Source of the DNA: Paludibacteraceae bacterium | GTDB lineage: Bacteria > Bacteroidota > Bacteroidia > Bacteroidales > Paludibacteraceae | Assembly: GCA_017937025.1 (NCBI GenBank) | Contig: JAGBEJ010000010.1 | Location: forward strand, 95,612 to 159,611 | Length of the DNA: 64,000 nt | Direction of reading: 5' to 3' | Shown here: positions 16,885 through 26,013 of the stretch, one piece after another | How the letters are laid out: each line of letters begins with the position of its first letter | Position numbering within the stretch: position 1 is the first letter of the stretch | Program-made: the position numbers and the translations under genes | The notes under the pieces: generated by a model | The model's database searches: none | Seen by the model: only the letters and a program-made list of their open reading frames with translations | What the model was told of the DNA's origin: nothing

Positions 16885-17994
16885 TTAAATTCCTCCTGCA
16901 CACAACGTAGCCACAACATATTCCGACCGTGTGCCGATACGGTACTTGCCGCCCCAGATTCCCAGTCCTGAAGACACATAATAGAACGTATTTCCACGTC
17001 TATGCGCGCCGTAAGCCTTTTCGTAAATAGCGTCCGTAATCCACGAAACCGGCCACACCTGGCCATAATGCGTATGCCCCGAGAACTGGAAGTCAACACG
17101 AGCCTCCTCCGCCTGCTCCAGATTGAACGGCTGGTGGTCGAGCAGAATGACATAAGACGAATCGGCATTGACATTGTTTTTCTGCATTATCTGAGCGAGA
17201 GACAGACGGCGGGCATTGCTCTTGTCGTCGCGGCCAACTATCGTTATGTTGCCGAAAGAAACGGCAGAATCACGCAGCAGAATGATGCCAGCCTCATCGT
17301 AGAATCGGCATGCCGCCTCAACCCCTGCCAGATATTCATGATTGCCGAGACATGCCACCACGGGAGCCTTGATGCGGTGGAACTCCTCCGCCACACGCTC
17401 CTCATCGAGCGGTTCGATAGAGCGGTCGATAATGTCGCCTGCCACAAGCACCAGGTCGGGATTCTCGGCATTTATCATATCCACCCATCTGGAAAACTCC
17501 TTGCGGTGGTTATTGTAGCCGAGATGAAGGTCGGAGACAAGCACAATCTTCCTGCCGTCCACAGCCTTTGCCGTCTCCACGGAAAAACACTCACGGTGCT
17601 TGCTGTTGTAGTTTATATTGCCATAAACAAAGACCGCCAGCATCACCACAGTCAACAAGACCGTGCTGACGACATTATTAACCAGCACCGATGACGGCAC
17701 GATGTGCAACAGCCGCCCAAAGTCGAGAACGGCAAACGCAAGAAGCAGATACAGGAATATGAATATCCACGACGTGCCTATCTCATAAAACGCCGTTGCC
17801 AACGAGAACGGCACACGGTCCAGAGCCGGCAGCACAGAAAGCACCGACAACGCGAACGCCAGCACCATAAGCGACACTGCCGCCACCTTTCCCCATAGCG
17901 GAAATGGAAGTATATTATACACGTGCCAGCACACATAATAATGACCAGCGAGCATTACAGCAAGGAAAAGCAAAAGAATAGGAATCATTTTCAT
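16885..17994 (-). CDS. Membrane-anchored calcineurin-like metallophosphoesterase
   Basis: From ATG 17994 the protein has 369 residues. Four or five membrane helices come first (MKMIPILLLFLAVMLAGHYYV onward, about residues 1-125). The phosphoesterase domain then carries all the metal-binding motifs: SDLHLGYN, VAGDIIDRS, LGNHEYL and FSGHTHYGQ. This resembles the YkuE/YaeI type, which hydrolyses phosphoesters such as UDP-diacylglucosamine or phospholipid headgroups; the actual substrate is unknown. A longer frame to 18072 runs into tRNA-Phe, so it is rejected. The gene starts 15 bp beyond the hairpin that follows that tRNA. Confidence 0.86.
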   Translation of the reverse strand: MKMIPILLLFLAVMLAGHYYVCWHVYNILPFPLWGKVAAVSLMVLAFALSVLSVLPALDRVPFSLATAFYEIGTSWIFIFLYLLLAFAVLDFGRLLHIVPSSVLVNNVVSTVLLTVVMLAVFVYGNINYNSKHRECFSVETAKAVDGRKIVLVSDLHLGYNNHRKEFSRWVDMINAENPDLVLVAGDIIDRSIEPLDEERVAEEFHRIKAPVVACLGNHEYLAGVEAACRFYDEAGIILLRDSAVSFGNITIVGRDDKSNARRLSLAQIMQKNNVNADSSYVILLDHQPFNLEQAEEARVDFQFSGHTHYGQVWPVSWITDAIYEKAYGAHRRGNTFYYVSSGLGIWGGKYRIGTRSEYVVATLCAGGI

Positions 17995-18008
17995 AAATTC
18001 ATATAAAC

Positions 18009-18041
18009 AAAAAGCCCATCTAATTTTCTTAGACGGGCTTT
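18009..18041 (-). terminator. Hairpin between tRNA-Phe and the metallophosphoesterase
   Basis: On the minus strand AAAGCCCGTCTAA, a gaaa loop and TTAGATGGGCTTTTTG form a 12-bp stem and T run directly after the tRNA. It would end tRNA transcription, and only read-through would enter the metallophosphoesterase gene, whose start is 15 bp away. Confidence 0.8.
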
Positions 18042-18042
18042 G

Positions 18043-18114
18043 TGGTACCTCCAGGAATTGAACCGGGGACACATGGATTTTCAGTCCATTGCTCTACCAC
18101 TGAGCTAAGGTACC
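18043..18114 (-). tRNA. tRNA-Phe (GAA)
   Basis: A 72-nt cloverleaf is readable on the minus strand. The acceptor is GGTACCT/AGGTACC with discriminator A. The D arm is GCTC AGTGGTA GAGC with a seven-base loop, one shorter than usual. The anticodon arm is ATGGA CTGAAAA TCCAT with anticodon GAA. The T arm is CCCGG TTCAATT CCTGG with one C-U mismatch at its centre. CCA is not encoded. Confidence 0.93.
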
Positions 18115-18211
18115 TTTCGGTTTTGCGTGTGCAAAGGTGGCACAAATTATCGAAACATACAAATAAAACGGCAGAAAAAAGAGATTTTTATTTCACAGAA
18201 GAAACACATCC

Positions 18212-18463
18212 CTATTTAATCTCTTCATAATCAATTTCTTCCGCCTGAGACTTGTCGAAGGTTCTCGTTTTCTTGCTCGGCTGCTGATATGCAGCATTGC
18301 CCGAAGACGCATACGCCGAATTCGCCTTCTTGCGGTTCCAAGGGAGGATGTCCTTCAGCGACACCACCCCGCGCAGAACAGTGAAAACGAAGTTCAGCAC
18401 CACGCCGACAACGACGAGCACCAGAAACAAAACCAATATGCCTATAACAAAAAAGAATGACAT
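18212..18463 (-). CDS. Small single-pass membrane protein (DUF4834-like)
   Basis: The 83-residue protein has one long N-terminal helix (FFFVIGILVLFLVLVVVGVVLN) followed by a short hydrophilic tail with an acidic end (EEIDYEEIK). The pattern is like the Bacteroidota DUF4834 family, which commonly sits beside a thioredoxin gene. Its role is unknown. It starts 7 bp after the thioredoxin stop, so the two form one operon. Confidence 0.75.
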   Translation of the reverse strand: MSFFFVIGILVLFLVLVVVGVVLNFVFTVLRGVVSLKDILPWNRKKANSAYASSGNAAYQQPSKKTRTFDKSQAEEIDYEEIK

Positions 18464-18470
18464 AGGATTG

Positions 18471-18929
18471 CTATTTTATATCGAAGACAAGAGCTATGGC
18501 CTCTTTGATGGTCTCCTTTGGCAGAAGGCCGACAGAAGAGCGAGGCTGACCTGACACTGGGATGAAAATAAGCGTAGGCACGCTCTGGATGCCGAACGCA
18601 GCACTTATTTCCTCATTCTTGTCTATATCCACACGATACACATCAATCTTGCCGTCATATTCTGCCGCGATCTCGTCGATGATAGGCGAAAGGGCCTTGC
18701 AAGGTCCGCACCATGTAGCATAGAAATCCACAATGCAAGGGCGCTGACCGACGAATTTAAACTCGGTGCCAGTATAGTCGCCCACGAGATTCATGAATTG
18801 TTCCGAATCGAGTTCTTTTACCATATTTTCTTTATTATTCTCCGCCGCATTGCTCTGCTTTGCCCCCTTGGAGCAAGAGGCCAAAGAGAAAGTCAACAGC
18901 ACAGAAAGTGTGATTAATAAGTTTCTCAT
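18471..18929 (-). CDS. Thioredoxin-fold lipoprotein
   Basis: From ATG 18929 the protein has 152 residues. It begins with a lipoprotein signal (LTFSLASC, Cys19), then a linker, then a thioredoxin domain with the active site FYATWCGPC and the cis-Pro loop SVPTLIF. The lipid anchor places it in the periplasm facing either membrane, where it may reduce or form disulfides. No DsbD-like partner is nearby. The longer frame to 19007 starts upstream of the signal peptide and lacks support. Confidence 0.9.
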   Translation of the reverse strand: MRNLLITLSVLLTFSLASCSKGAKQSNAAENNKENMVKELDSEQFMNLVGDYTGTEFKFVGQRPCIVDFYATWCGPCKALSPIIDEIAAEYDGKIDVYRVDIDKNEEISAAFGIQSVPTLIFIPVSGQPRSSVGLLPKETIKEAIALVFDIK

Positions 18930-19013
18930 ATTTCCCTCAAAGAAAAGAATATTTGCAGAGATATGCAACACAAGCGACTGCGAAAGAGGAAAAAAGCGGA
19001 ACGACAAGGACGA

Positions 19014-19049
19014 AAAAAATGTGACAGCATTGCCGTCACATTTTTCTTA
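19014..19049 (-). terminator. Terminator of asd
   Basis: AAAAATGTGAC and GTCACATTTTTTTC pair on the minus strand around a nine-base loop, with T runs on both sides. Confidence 0.85.
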
Positions 19050-19065
19050 TCTATTAAATTTTGTC

Positions 19066-20079
19066 TTACTTCACATTGCCTACCTTGATTAGGTACTCAG
19101 CTATCTGGATAGCGTTGAGGGCAGCGCCCTTGCGTATCTGGTCGCCAGTGAGCCAGAGGGTATTGCTGTTGTCGTCGGCGAGGTCCTTACGGACACGGCC
19201 TACGTAAACATCATCCTGACCTGCGCTCTCAAGAGGCATTGGGTAAACGTAGTTCTGAGGGTCGTCCTTGAGTGTTACGCCAGGAGCAGCCTCCAGAGCC
19301 TTGCGAATCTCCTCTACTGAAAGAGGCTTCTCTGTCTCGAACCATACGCTCTCCGAGTGGCTGCGCAAAGAAGAAACACGTACACAAGTGGCTGAAGTGC
19401 GGACATCGCTGTGCATGATCTTGCGAGTCTCGTTGTACATCTTCATCTCCTCCTTAGTGTAGTCGGTCTCAGTCATCTTGTCAATCTGAGGGATTACGTT
19501 GTAAGCCAGCTGATGAGGGAACTTCTCGATAGTCTTAACCTCGCCGTCGGTAAGCATCTCCTTGTACTGCTGCTCAAGCTCAGCCATGGCTGCAGCACCT
19601 GCGCCGCTCGCGCTCTGGTAGCTTGAGATGTGGATTTTCTTGATGTGGCTCAGCTTCTCGATAGGCTGGAGCACAACGACCATCATGATAGTTGTGCAGT
19701 TAGGGTTGGCGATGATGCCGCGTGGACGGTTGAGAGCATCCTCGGCGTTGCACTCTGGCACAACCAACGGCACATCGTCGTCCATACGGAATGCAGAGGA
19801 GTTGTCTATCATCACAGCACCGTACTTAGTAATATCCTCGGCGAACTCCTTAGATGTTCCTGCGCCAGCCGAAGTAAACACGATATCTATATCCTTGAAT
19901 GCATCGCCATGAACGAGTTCCTTAACAGTGTACTTCTTGCCCTTGAATTCATACTGGATTCCTGCACTGCGGCTTGAGCCGAACAACACGAGTTCGTCAA
20001 CTGGGAAATTTCTCTGAGCAAGAATGCGAAGGAGCTCCTGTCCTACAGCACCGCTTGCACCAACGATTGCAACTTTCAT
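19066..20079 (-). CDS. asd: Aspartate-semialdehyde dehydrogenase
   Basis: The 337-residue enzyme reduces aspartyl-4-phosphate with NADPH to the semialdehyde, the branch point for lysine/mDAP, threonine and methionine. The N-terminal nucleotide-binding motif is [15 protein letters not shown]. The catalytic Cys128 lies in ANPNCTT. The segment STCVRV-like [14 protein letters not shown] carries the substrate-binding residues. The C-terminal VYVGRVRKD is typical. It is monocistronic on the minus strand, with a strong terminator. No consensus -7 element was found within 60 bp upstream. Confidence 0.97.
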   Translation of the reverse strand: MKVAIVGASGAVGQELLRILAQRNFPVDELVLFGSSRSAGIQYEFKGKKYTVKELVHGDAFKDIDIVFTSAGAGTSKEFAEDITKYGAVMIDNSSAFRMDDDVPLVVPECNAEDALNRPRGIIANPNCTTIMMVVVLQPIEKLSHIKKIHISSYQSASGAGAAAMAELEQQYKEMLTDGEVKTIEKFPHQLAYNVIPQIDKMTETDYTKEEMKMYNETRKIMHSDVRTSATCVRVSSLRSHSESVWFETEKPLSVEEIRKALEAAPGVTLKDDPQNYVYPMPLESAGQDDVYVGRVRKDLADDNSNTLWLTGDQIRKGAALNAIQIAEYLIKVGNVK

Positions 20080-20158
20080 ACTTTAAAATAAAATAGATTA
20101 ATGATTATGTCCGTTTGTTTAATAACACATCAAGTTGATTTTTGACAGAAAGTTGATT

Positions 20159-20166
20159 TATCTTTG
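20159..20166 (+). promoter_or_regulatory. -7 element TATCTTTG for the lamin-tail operon
   Basis: TATCTTTG lies 68 bp upstream of ATG 20235, with a leader that includes an in-frame TTG at 20202. Confidence 0.6.
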
Positions 20167-20234
20167 TTCTGCCTTTACTTTCTGGCACACAACCTGATAT
20201 TTTGAATTGCAAAAATAGAGACTTTTTCCGAAGT

Positions 20235-21863
20235 ATGATGAAAATCAAGAGCATTTTGCTAATAATTTTGACCCTGATTGTAAATTACGCACAAGCGATT
20301 GTCGTAATCGAGGACTTTGCAGATAAAGACCTGAAGAACAATCCAGAATGGGCTGGCGACACCGCGTCCATGAAAATATACAAAGGCGAGCTCAGAGTCG
20401 CCACTCCGAACAGCAACGGATACAGCAGCGTATACACCAAAAGCGATGTGCTGAAGAACGGCGGCACATGGATGGCGTGGTTCTACATCGGCGCAACGCC
20501 AACCGCCTCAAACTACACTATTTTCGTGCTGGGCTCGGAAAACGACGACATGAACGCTCCCAAAGGATATTTCGTGAAGGTCGGAGGCTCGGCAAAGAAC
20601 ATCTGCCTTCTGAGCAACGGAGGAGAAAGCCTCAAAGGAGCGAATACGACGATGAGAACACTCATAAAAAGCGAGGACAAGAGAGTGAACGCAACGAGCG
20701 TGAAGGTGTTCATAAGAGTGACAAGAGACAGCGTGGGCAACTGGAAACTGGAGAGCAAACTGGCTGGCGAGAGCGACTACAAGACCGAGGGAACTGCCTT
20801 CGACAACACATACACAACAAGCAACTACGCCGGAATAGGACTCGGCTACACACAGTCGAAATACAGCTCAATAGGCGCCGACAACATCAGAATATTCGAA
20901 AAGGACTCGGTGATGCAACAAGAAGAGCCCGACGAGATTCCCCTCAAGCCCGACTCGATAACGACCGAAGACATCTACGACGCGGAATCGACACTGAAGA
21001 TAAACGAGGTGATGCCCGACGCCACAAAGGACGAGACCGAGGAATACATCGAGCTGATAAACACGACCGACCGTGAGATTTCGCTTTGGCAGACTTGGAT
21101 AGCCGTAAGGAAAAAGGACGGCAGCCTGGGCACGAAATACTACTTCCCATACAGGATGGAGCACGACTTCGACCGTCCGAAAGTCCGTTACGTGGAGCCG
21201 AGAGGCGTGGTCTGCGTCAGCGAGGCGCCGGAGCTTGACAGCACATTCTACATGAGCCGCAATGGCAGCCACTTCTGCAGAATGGACCTGCCGTCGCTCA
21301 ACAACGAAGGCGCCTGCATCGTCATCGGCTCCGACGACAAGACCGTGCACGACGAGTTCTGCTACAACAAGTCGATGTTCGGCGACATGATAAAGAACCG
21401 CAAGAACGTCGCATTGGAAAGAATCTCGGTGAACAAGCCGTCGCTCGACGCGGCGAACTGGAAGGTGGCTTCGGGAGTGACGAACTACGGAACGCCGGGA
21501 TACAAGAACAGCAATGCGGAGAGCGACGCTCCGGAGGCGGTGAAGAAAGGATTCTGGCTGGAGAGCGACCACCTGAGCCCTAACAGCGACGGATACAACG
21601 ACATCCTGCTCGTGAACTACAACACCGGGCATGATGACTACGGCGCCAACATCGCCATCTACAACATGAAAGGCAAACTCGTGAGAACCCTGTACAACAA
21701 CATAATGCTGTCGAGCGAAGGCACTATAGAATGGGACGGCACCGACGACAACGGGAAGACCGTGGAATCCGGCATGTACTACGTGATGATGGTGGAGATG
21801 CTCTCGGCAAGAGGGAAGAAGATAAGGTCTTATAAACTGGCTTTCGCTGTCACTGGAGTATGA
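20235..21863 (+). CDS. Secreted lamin-tail domain protein with a gliding-motility-type C-terminal domain
   Basis: The 542-residue exported protein starts with a signal peptide (MMKIKSILLIILTLIVNYAQA). Its N-terminal about 220 residues resemble a concanavalin/laminin-G-like beta sandwich. A lamin tail domain follows at about 245-430 (LKINEVMPDATKDETEEYIELINTT and ERISVNKPSLDAANWK). The C-terminal about 100 residues contain SPNSDGYNDILLVNY and WDGTDDNGKTVESGMYYVM, like FlgD/CHU C-terminal Ig-like modules used by secreted Bacteroidota proteins. The role is unknown; extracellular binding is plausible. The stop codon overlaps the glycosyltransferase start in ATGA. Confidence 0.82.
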   Translation: MMKIKSILLIILTLIVNYAQAIVVIEDFADKDLKNNPEWAGDTASMKIYKGELRVATPNSNGYSSVYTKSDVLKNGGTWMAWFYIGATPTASNYTIFVLGSENDDMNAPKGYFVKVGGSAKNICLLSNGGESLKGANTTMRTLIKSEDKRVNATSVKVFIRVTRDSVGNWKLESKLAGESDYKTEGTAFDNTYTTSNYAGIGLGYTQSKYSSIGADNIRIFEKDSVMQQEEPDEIPLKPDSITTEDIYDAESTLKINEVMPDATKDETEEYIELINTTDREISLWQTWIAVRKKDGSLGTKYYFPYRMEHDFDRPKVRYVEPRGVVCVSEAPELDSTFYMSRNGSHFCRMDLPSLNNEGACIVIGSDDKTVHDEFCYNKSMFGDMIKNRKNVALERISVNKPSLDAANWKVASGVTNYGTPGYKNSNAESDAPEAVKKGFWLESDHLSPNSDGYNDILLVNYNTGHDDYGANIAIYNMKGKLVRTLYNNIMLSSEGTIEWDGTDDNGKTVESGMYYVMMVEMLSARGKKIRSYKLAFAVTGV

Positions 21864-22858
21864 CGAACAACATCCCCGACATAAAAGGCGACAGAGTGCT
21901 TGTCTGTCCTCTCAACTGGGGATTAGGACACGCATCGCGCTGCATTCCCATAATAAAAGAGCTTGTCAAAAGAGGGAAAAAGGTGCTGGTGGGAGCGGAA
22001 GGCGCGTCGCTCGTGCTGCTGATAAAGGAACTGCAAGGCATTGACATCGAGAGGTTCATAGAAATAAACGGCATATCGCTGAGATATAGCAAAGGCAACA
22101 GCCAGACATGGGCTATAGTCAAGCATCTGCCAGGGTGGCTCGGCAAAATCACTGACGAGCACAAAGAGATAGAAAAAATCGTCGAGGAAAGAGACATCGA
22201 CACAGTGATTTCCGACAACAGATTCGGCGCATGGTGCAGGAAGGCGCACAGCATATACATAACACACCAAGTGATGATAAAAGCGCCGAAAGGCTTCCGC
22301 TGGGCAGAACCAATAATCCGCTGGATACACGGACGGATAATCAGAAAATATGACGAATGCTGGATACCCGACCGCGAGCAAGACGGCATAAGCGGAGACC
22401 TGTCGCATAAACACAAACTGCCGGGAAACTGCAAGTTCATAGGCACACTGTCAAGGCTCGCCGACATTGAGCCCTGCGTCATAAGCCCCGACGAACAATC
22501 CGACACTGTCGCCATAATCTCCGGACCAGAGCCTCAACGCAGCATTTTCGAGAAAGAAGTCATAGACTCACAGAAAGGCAGAAACGAGAAAACACTCATA
22601 ATAAGAGGATTGCCGCAAAACAGCGAAACGCAGACCGATGGCAACATCACATTAGCGCCGCACATGGATGCAGCAGCAATAAAAGCGCAACTCCTTGGCG
22701 CAAAAAAGATTATCTGCCGTTCTGGCTATTCCACCATGATGGACCTGGACGCAATAGGAGTAAGCGCAGAAATATGCCCCACTCCGGGACAAAGCGAGCA
22801 AGAATATCTCGCCGAATACCTCACCGGAAAGAACATACACAGAAAATGGGAAAGATAG
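21860..22858 (+). CDS. Glycosyltransferase (MurG-like, GT28 C-terminal fold)
   Basis: The 332-residue protein has two Rossmann-like halves. The N-terminal glycine-rich acceptor-binding motif is CPLNWGLGHASRCIPII, and the C-terminal donor-binding region is GAKKIICRSGYSTMMDLDAIG. It resembles undecaprenyldiphospho-muramoylpentapeptide transferases but is a separate Bacteroidota family; donor and acceptor are unknown. It overlaps its upstream neighbour by 4 bp and its downstream neighbour by 13 bp, so translation is coupled across the three genes. Confidence 0.8.
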   Translation: MTNNIPDIKGDRVLVCPLNWGLGHASRCIPIIKELVKRGKKVLVGAEGASLVLLIKELQGIDIERFIEINGISLRYSKGNSQTWAIVKHLPGWLGKITDEHKEIEKIVEERDIDTVISDNRFGAWCRKAHSIYITHQVMIKAPKGFRWAEPIIRWIHGRIIRKYDECWIPDREQDGISGDLSHKHKLPGNCKFIGTLSRLADIEPCVISPDEQSDTVAIISGPEPQRSIFEKEVIDSQKGRNEKTLIIRGLPQNSETQTDGNITLAPHMDAAAIKAQLLGAKKIICRSGYSTMMDLDAIGVSAEICPTPGQSEQEYLAEYLTGKNIHRKWER

Positions 22859-23541
22859 AAGACCGTCTTAAAGACTTAGCCGACGAGAAATACGCTGAAT
22901 TCGCTAAAGCACTGATTCCCAACGAGGAAAAATACGCTATAAGCGGAGTGAGAATGCCGCTGATAAGGAATCTGGCAAAAGAAATCGCGAAAGAAGACGC
23001 AGCCGAGGCTAAGGCGTTCATCAGAAGGCAGCACAAGACCATCGAGGAGAACATGATGCACGGAATGCTGATAGAGCAGCTTTTCGGCAAGGACTTCGAT
23101 GCTGTTATGAAAGAGACCGAGAAGTTCCTTCCTTTGATTACGAACTGGAGCGTCTGCGACACCTACAACCCGAAGATTTTCCTCAAACACAAGGACAAAG
23201 TCAAGCCGTTCGTTATGAAATGGCTGTCCAGCGACAAGACCTACACCATACGCTTCGGCATCGTCACCGCCATGAGGCTGTATCTGAAAGACGATGCGTT
23301 CGACAAAGAGCTGATGCTGCGAATCGCGTCAATCAAGAGCGACGAATACTACATAAAAATGGCTGTGGCGTGGTACATGAGCTACGCCGTGATTTTCCAG
23401 TATGACGAGGCGAAAAAAACGCTGGCAAGCGGCATCATGGACCCATGGACAAGAAACAAGTCCATACAGAAGGCCAAGGAAAGCTACCGAGTAAGCGATG
23501 AAAGAAAGAAGGAGCTTGAAGGCTTGAAAACGAAGGTCTAA
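22846..23541 (+). CDS. AlkD-like DNA alkylation repair protein (HEAT-like)
   Basis: From ATG 22846 the protein has 231 residues of alpha-helical HEAT-like repeats. Family features include RMPLIRNLAKEIAKED, the ITNWSVCDTYNPK segment and SDEYYIKMAVAWYMSYA. AlkD-type glycosylases remove N3- and N7-alkylated bases without base flipping; activity here is not proven. The longer frame to 22774 lies inside the glycosyltransferase. The TAA stop overlaps the TAG stop of the convergent priA by two bases. Confidence 0.85.
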   Translation: MGKIEDRLKDLADEKYAEFAKALIPNEEKYAISGVRMPLIRNLAKEIAKEDAAEAKAFIRRQHKTIEENMMHGMLIEQLFGKDFDAVMKETEKFLPLITNWSVCDTYNPKIFLKHKDKVKPFVMKWLSSDKTYTIRFGIVTAMRLYLKDDAFDKELMLRIASIKSDEYYIKMAVAWYMSYAVIFQYDEAKKTLASGIMDPWTRNKSIQKAKESYRVSDERKKELEGLKTKV

Positions 23542-25985
23542 ACGGGGTCAACATCAAGACTTATCTGCACCGTCTTGAATCGGTCGTATGACAGCATCTG
23601 CTCCGACACCGAGCGCAAAAGCGCCTTCGCCTTGACGTTGGATGAAGTGGCCTCAATCTTAAGCACTATGCGGCGGATGTACTTATTCTGTATGCGAGGC
23701 ACAGGCGGGTTGTCCGGACCCAGCACACGCCACTCAAACACGGCGCGCATGGCCTTAGCCATATAATCGGCCGCGGCATTAGCCACATTCTGGTCACGAT
23801 GGCGAATCTCCACATATATCAGACGGAAGAAAGGCGGATACTTGAACGCCTGCCGCTCGCGCATCTGCGACGAGAACATCGCCTGATAGTCGTTGTGGAT
23901 GACCTGGCGTATCACCTCGCTGTCGGCAGTGGAAGTCTGCAGTATCACTCTGCCCTGCTTGCCGGCACGTCCGGCGCGTCCGCTCACCTGAGTCAGCATC
24001 TGGAACGCCTTCTCGCTGACACGGAAGTCGGGATAGCTGAGCAGATTGTCGGCATTAAGCACACCGACCAACGACACGTTCTTGAAATCGAGCCCCTTGG
24101 ACACCATCTGCGTTCCTATAAGTATGTCCACAGCGCCAGCCTCAAACGAGCTGATAATCTTGACGTACGCATTGCGTGTGCGTGTCGTGTCGAGGTCCAT
24201 TCTCGCTATTTTCGCCTCTGGGAATATCTGCGACAGCTCGTCCTCGATTCTCTCGGTTCCGAATCCCATGTTGCTTATATTCGAACTGCCGCACTTAGGA
24301 CACACCGCCGGCAAATTCTCTGTGTAGCCGCAGTAGTGGCACGTGAGCGCACGAAATGCCTTATGCACCGTGAGGGAGACGTCGCAGTTGTTGCATTTGG
24401 GTATGTAGCCGCAGTCGGGACACTGCAGGAAAGGCGAATAGCCTCGACGGTTCTGGAAAAGAATCACTTGCGTCCTTTCGGCGAGAGCCTTGCGTATGGC
24501 TGCCAGAAGAACCGACGAAAATATGCCGTTGTTCTTTTTCCTGTGGCGCTCGTCTTTCATATCAACAATCTCAATGGCAGGCAGCGGCACATCGGAATAA
24601 CGCTTGTTCATAGACACAAGCCCGAATCTGCCGGTCTTGGCGTTGTTGAACGACTCAAGCGACGGAGTCGCGCTGCCGAGCAACGTCTTGCACTTATGCA
24701 TTATGGACAAGACGATGGCAGAATTGCGGGCGTTGTAACGAGGCGACGGGTCCACTTGCTTGTATGAGCCCTCGTGCTCCTCGTCCACAATGACAAGCCC
24801 GAGATTCTGAAAAGGCAGGAAAATGGACGAGCGTGCGCCCAGTATCACTTGATAAGGCGACGACGAGAGCTGCTTGTTCCATATCTCGACACGCTCCGCA
24901 TCGGGGAACTTGCTATGATAGACGCCAAGCCTGTCGCCGAAGACACGGCGCAAACGTGTGGTTATCTGCTCCGTCAGCACGATTTCCGGCAAAAGCACAA
25001 GAACCTGACGACCGGACTTCACAACGTCCTCTATCAGATGTATGTAAACCTCTGTCTTGCCGCTCGCTGTGACGCCATGCAGCAGTACTGTGTCCTTGGT
25101 CTTGAATAATTCCTTTATGTCATCGAATGCCCGCGCCTGGTCGTCGTTGAACTCGTGATGCGCCTGAGTTTCATCGTCAGACGTGTACAAACGCGACATC
25201 ACCTTAGGATAAGAAATCAGATAGCCCTTATCCACAAGCGCCTTAAGAGGTGCAGAATAAGAAGCGTCGGGAAGCAGTTCCCTGCGCTGTATTTCAGTCA
25301 GAGCATCGTCGCTGAATGCCTTTGTCGATGTCAGAAAGCATGACAGCAGCTCGGACTGTTTCTTTGCCGACTTCAGCGACTCGAACGCCTTGGTCACATC
25401 GTCCTCGGTCTTCATGGCTGGCGACAACGAGACGTAGATTTCCTTCTTGGACTTATAACCCTCAACGATGCGCTCCGTTATCTCCACAACACCTTTCGAG
25501 AGCAACGAACGCACCACAGCAAGCGCATTCGCCACACCAGACTTCTTCGCCAAATTTTTTATGTCTATGGAAACGCTCGAACCGAAAGCCTCGTAAACAC
25601 GCAATTCATTAGGAGTCAGGGAAGAGACATCAGCATCAAGGACTGGAGAGACGAGCGATTCGCTTTCGAGTTTAAGCTCCGAAGGCACAGCAGCCTTGTA
25701 AACATCGCCTATCGGGCATTGGTAATAATCCGCAATCCATTTCCAGAACTGCAACTGAGACTGAAGCACCGTAGGCTGCTCGTCCACGACGCTGGCTATA
25801 GGCTTAACCTCGAAGTCCGGCTTCTCGTCATGAAGACGCTCGACTATGGCCGTGTAGAATTTATTACGGACAGGCACCACGACACGCATGCCGACACACA
25901 AAGAAGCCATTGCCTCTTGTGGTACGGAGTATGTGAACACCGAATACAACGGCAATGGCAATATGACGTCGGCGTATTGAGGCAT
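23538..25985 (-). CDS. priA: Primosomal replication restart helicase PriA
   Basis: The 815-residue length is normal. The N-terminal DNA-binding domain (residues 1-110) is followed by a winged helix and a superfamily 2 helicase core. Walker A is GVTASGKT (304-311) and the DEAH-type box is DEEH (401-404). Eight zinc-binding cysteines (522, 525, 531, 534, 549, 552, 562, 565) are all present. C-terminal helicase motifs include GTQMVSKGLDF and QVSGRAGRAG. PriA reloads replication at stalled forks. It starts 28 bp after recJ, so the two form a DNA-repair operon. Confidence 0.97.
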   Translation of the reverse strand: MPQYADVILPLPLYSVFTYSVPQEAMASLCVGMRVVVPVRNKFYTAIVERLHDEKPDFEVKPIASVVDEQPTVLQSQLQFWKWIADYYQCPIGDVYKAAVPSELKLESESLVSPVLDADVSSLTPNELRVYEAFGSSVSIDIKNLAKKSGVANALAVVRSLLSKGVVEITERIVEGYKSKKEIYVSLSPAMKTEDDVTKAFESLKSAKKQSELLSCFLTSTKAFSDDALTEIQRRELLPDASYSAPLKALVDKGYLISYPKVMSRLYTSDDETQAHHEFNDDQARAFDDIKELFKTKDTVLLHGVTASGKTEVYIHLIEDVVKSGRQVLVLLPEIVLTEQITTRLRRVFGDRLGVYHSKFPDAERVEIWNKQLSSSPYQVILGARSSIFLPFQNLGLVIVDEEHEGSYKQVDPSPRYNARNSAIVLSIMHKCKTLLGSATPSLESFNNAKTGRFGLVSMNKRYSDVPLPAIEIVDMKDERHRKKNNGIFSSVLLAAIRKALAERTQVILFQNRRGYSPFLQCPDCGYIPKCNNCDVSLTVHKAFRALTCHYCGYTENLPAVCPKCGSSNISNMGFGTERIEDELSQIFPEAKIARMDLDTTRTRNAYVKIISSFEAGAVDILIGTQMVSKGLDFKNVSLVGVLNADNLLSYPDFRVSEKAFQMLTQVSGRAGRAGKQGRVILQTSTADSEVIRQVIHNDYQAMFSSQMRERQAFKYPPFFRLIYVEIRHRDQNVANAAADYMAKAMRAVFEWRVLGPDNPPVPRIQNKYIRRIVLKIEATSSNVKAKALLRSVSEQMLSYDRFKTVQISLDVDPV

Positions 25986-26013
25986 AATCCCGTCTTATGT
26001 TTTGTTCAAGTGG

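Noticed and set aside
16885..18072. Longer start for the metallophosphoesterase at 18072
   Set aside because: It would put coding sequence inside tRNA-Phe and its terminator.
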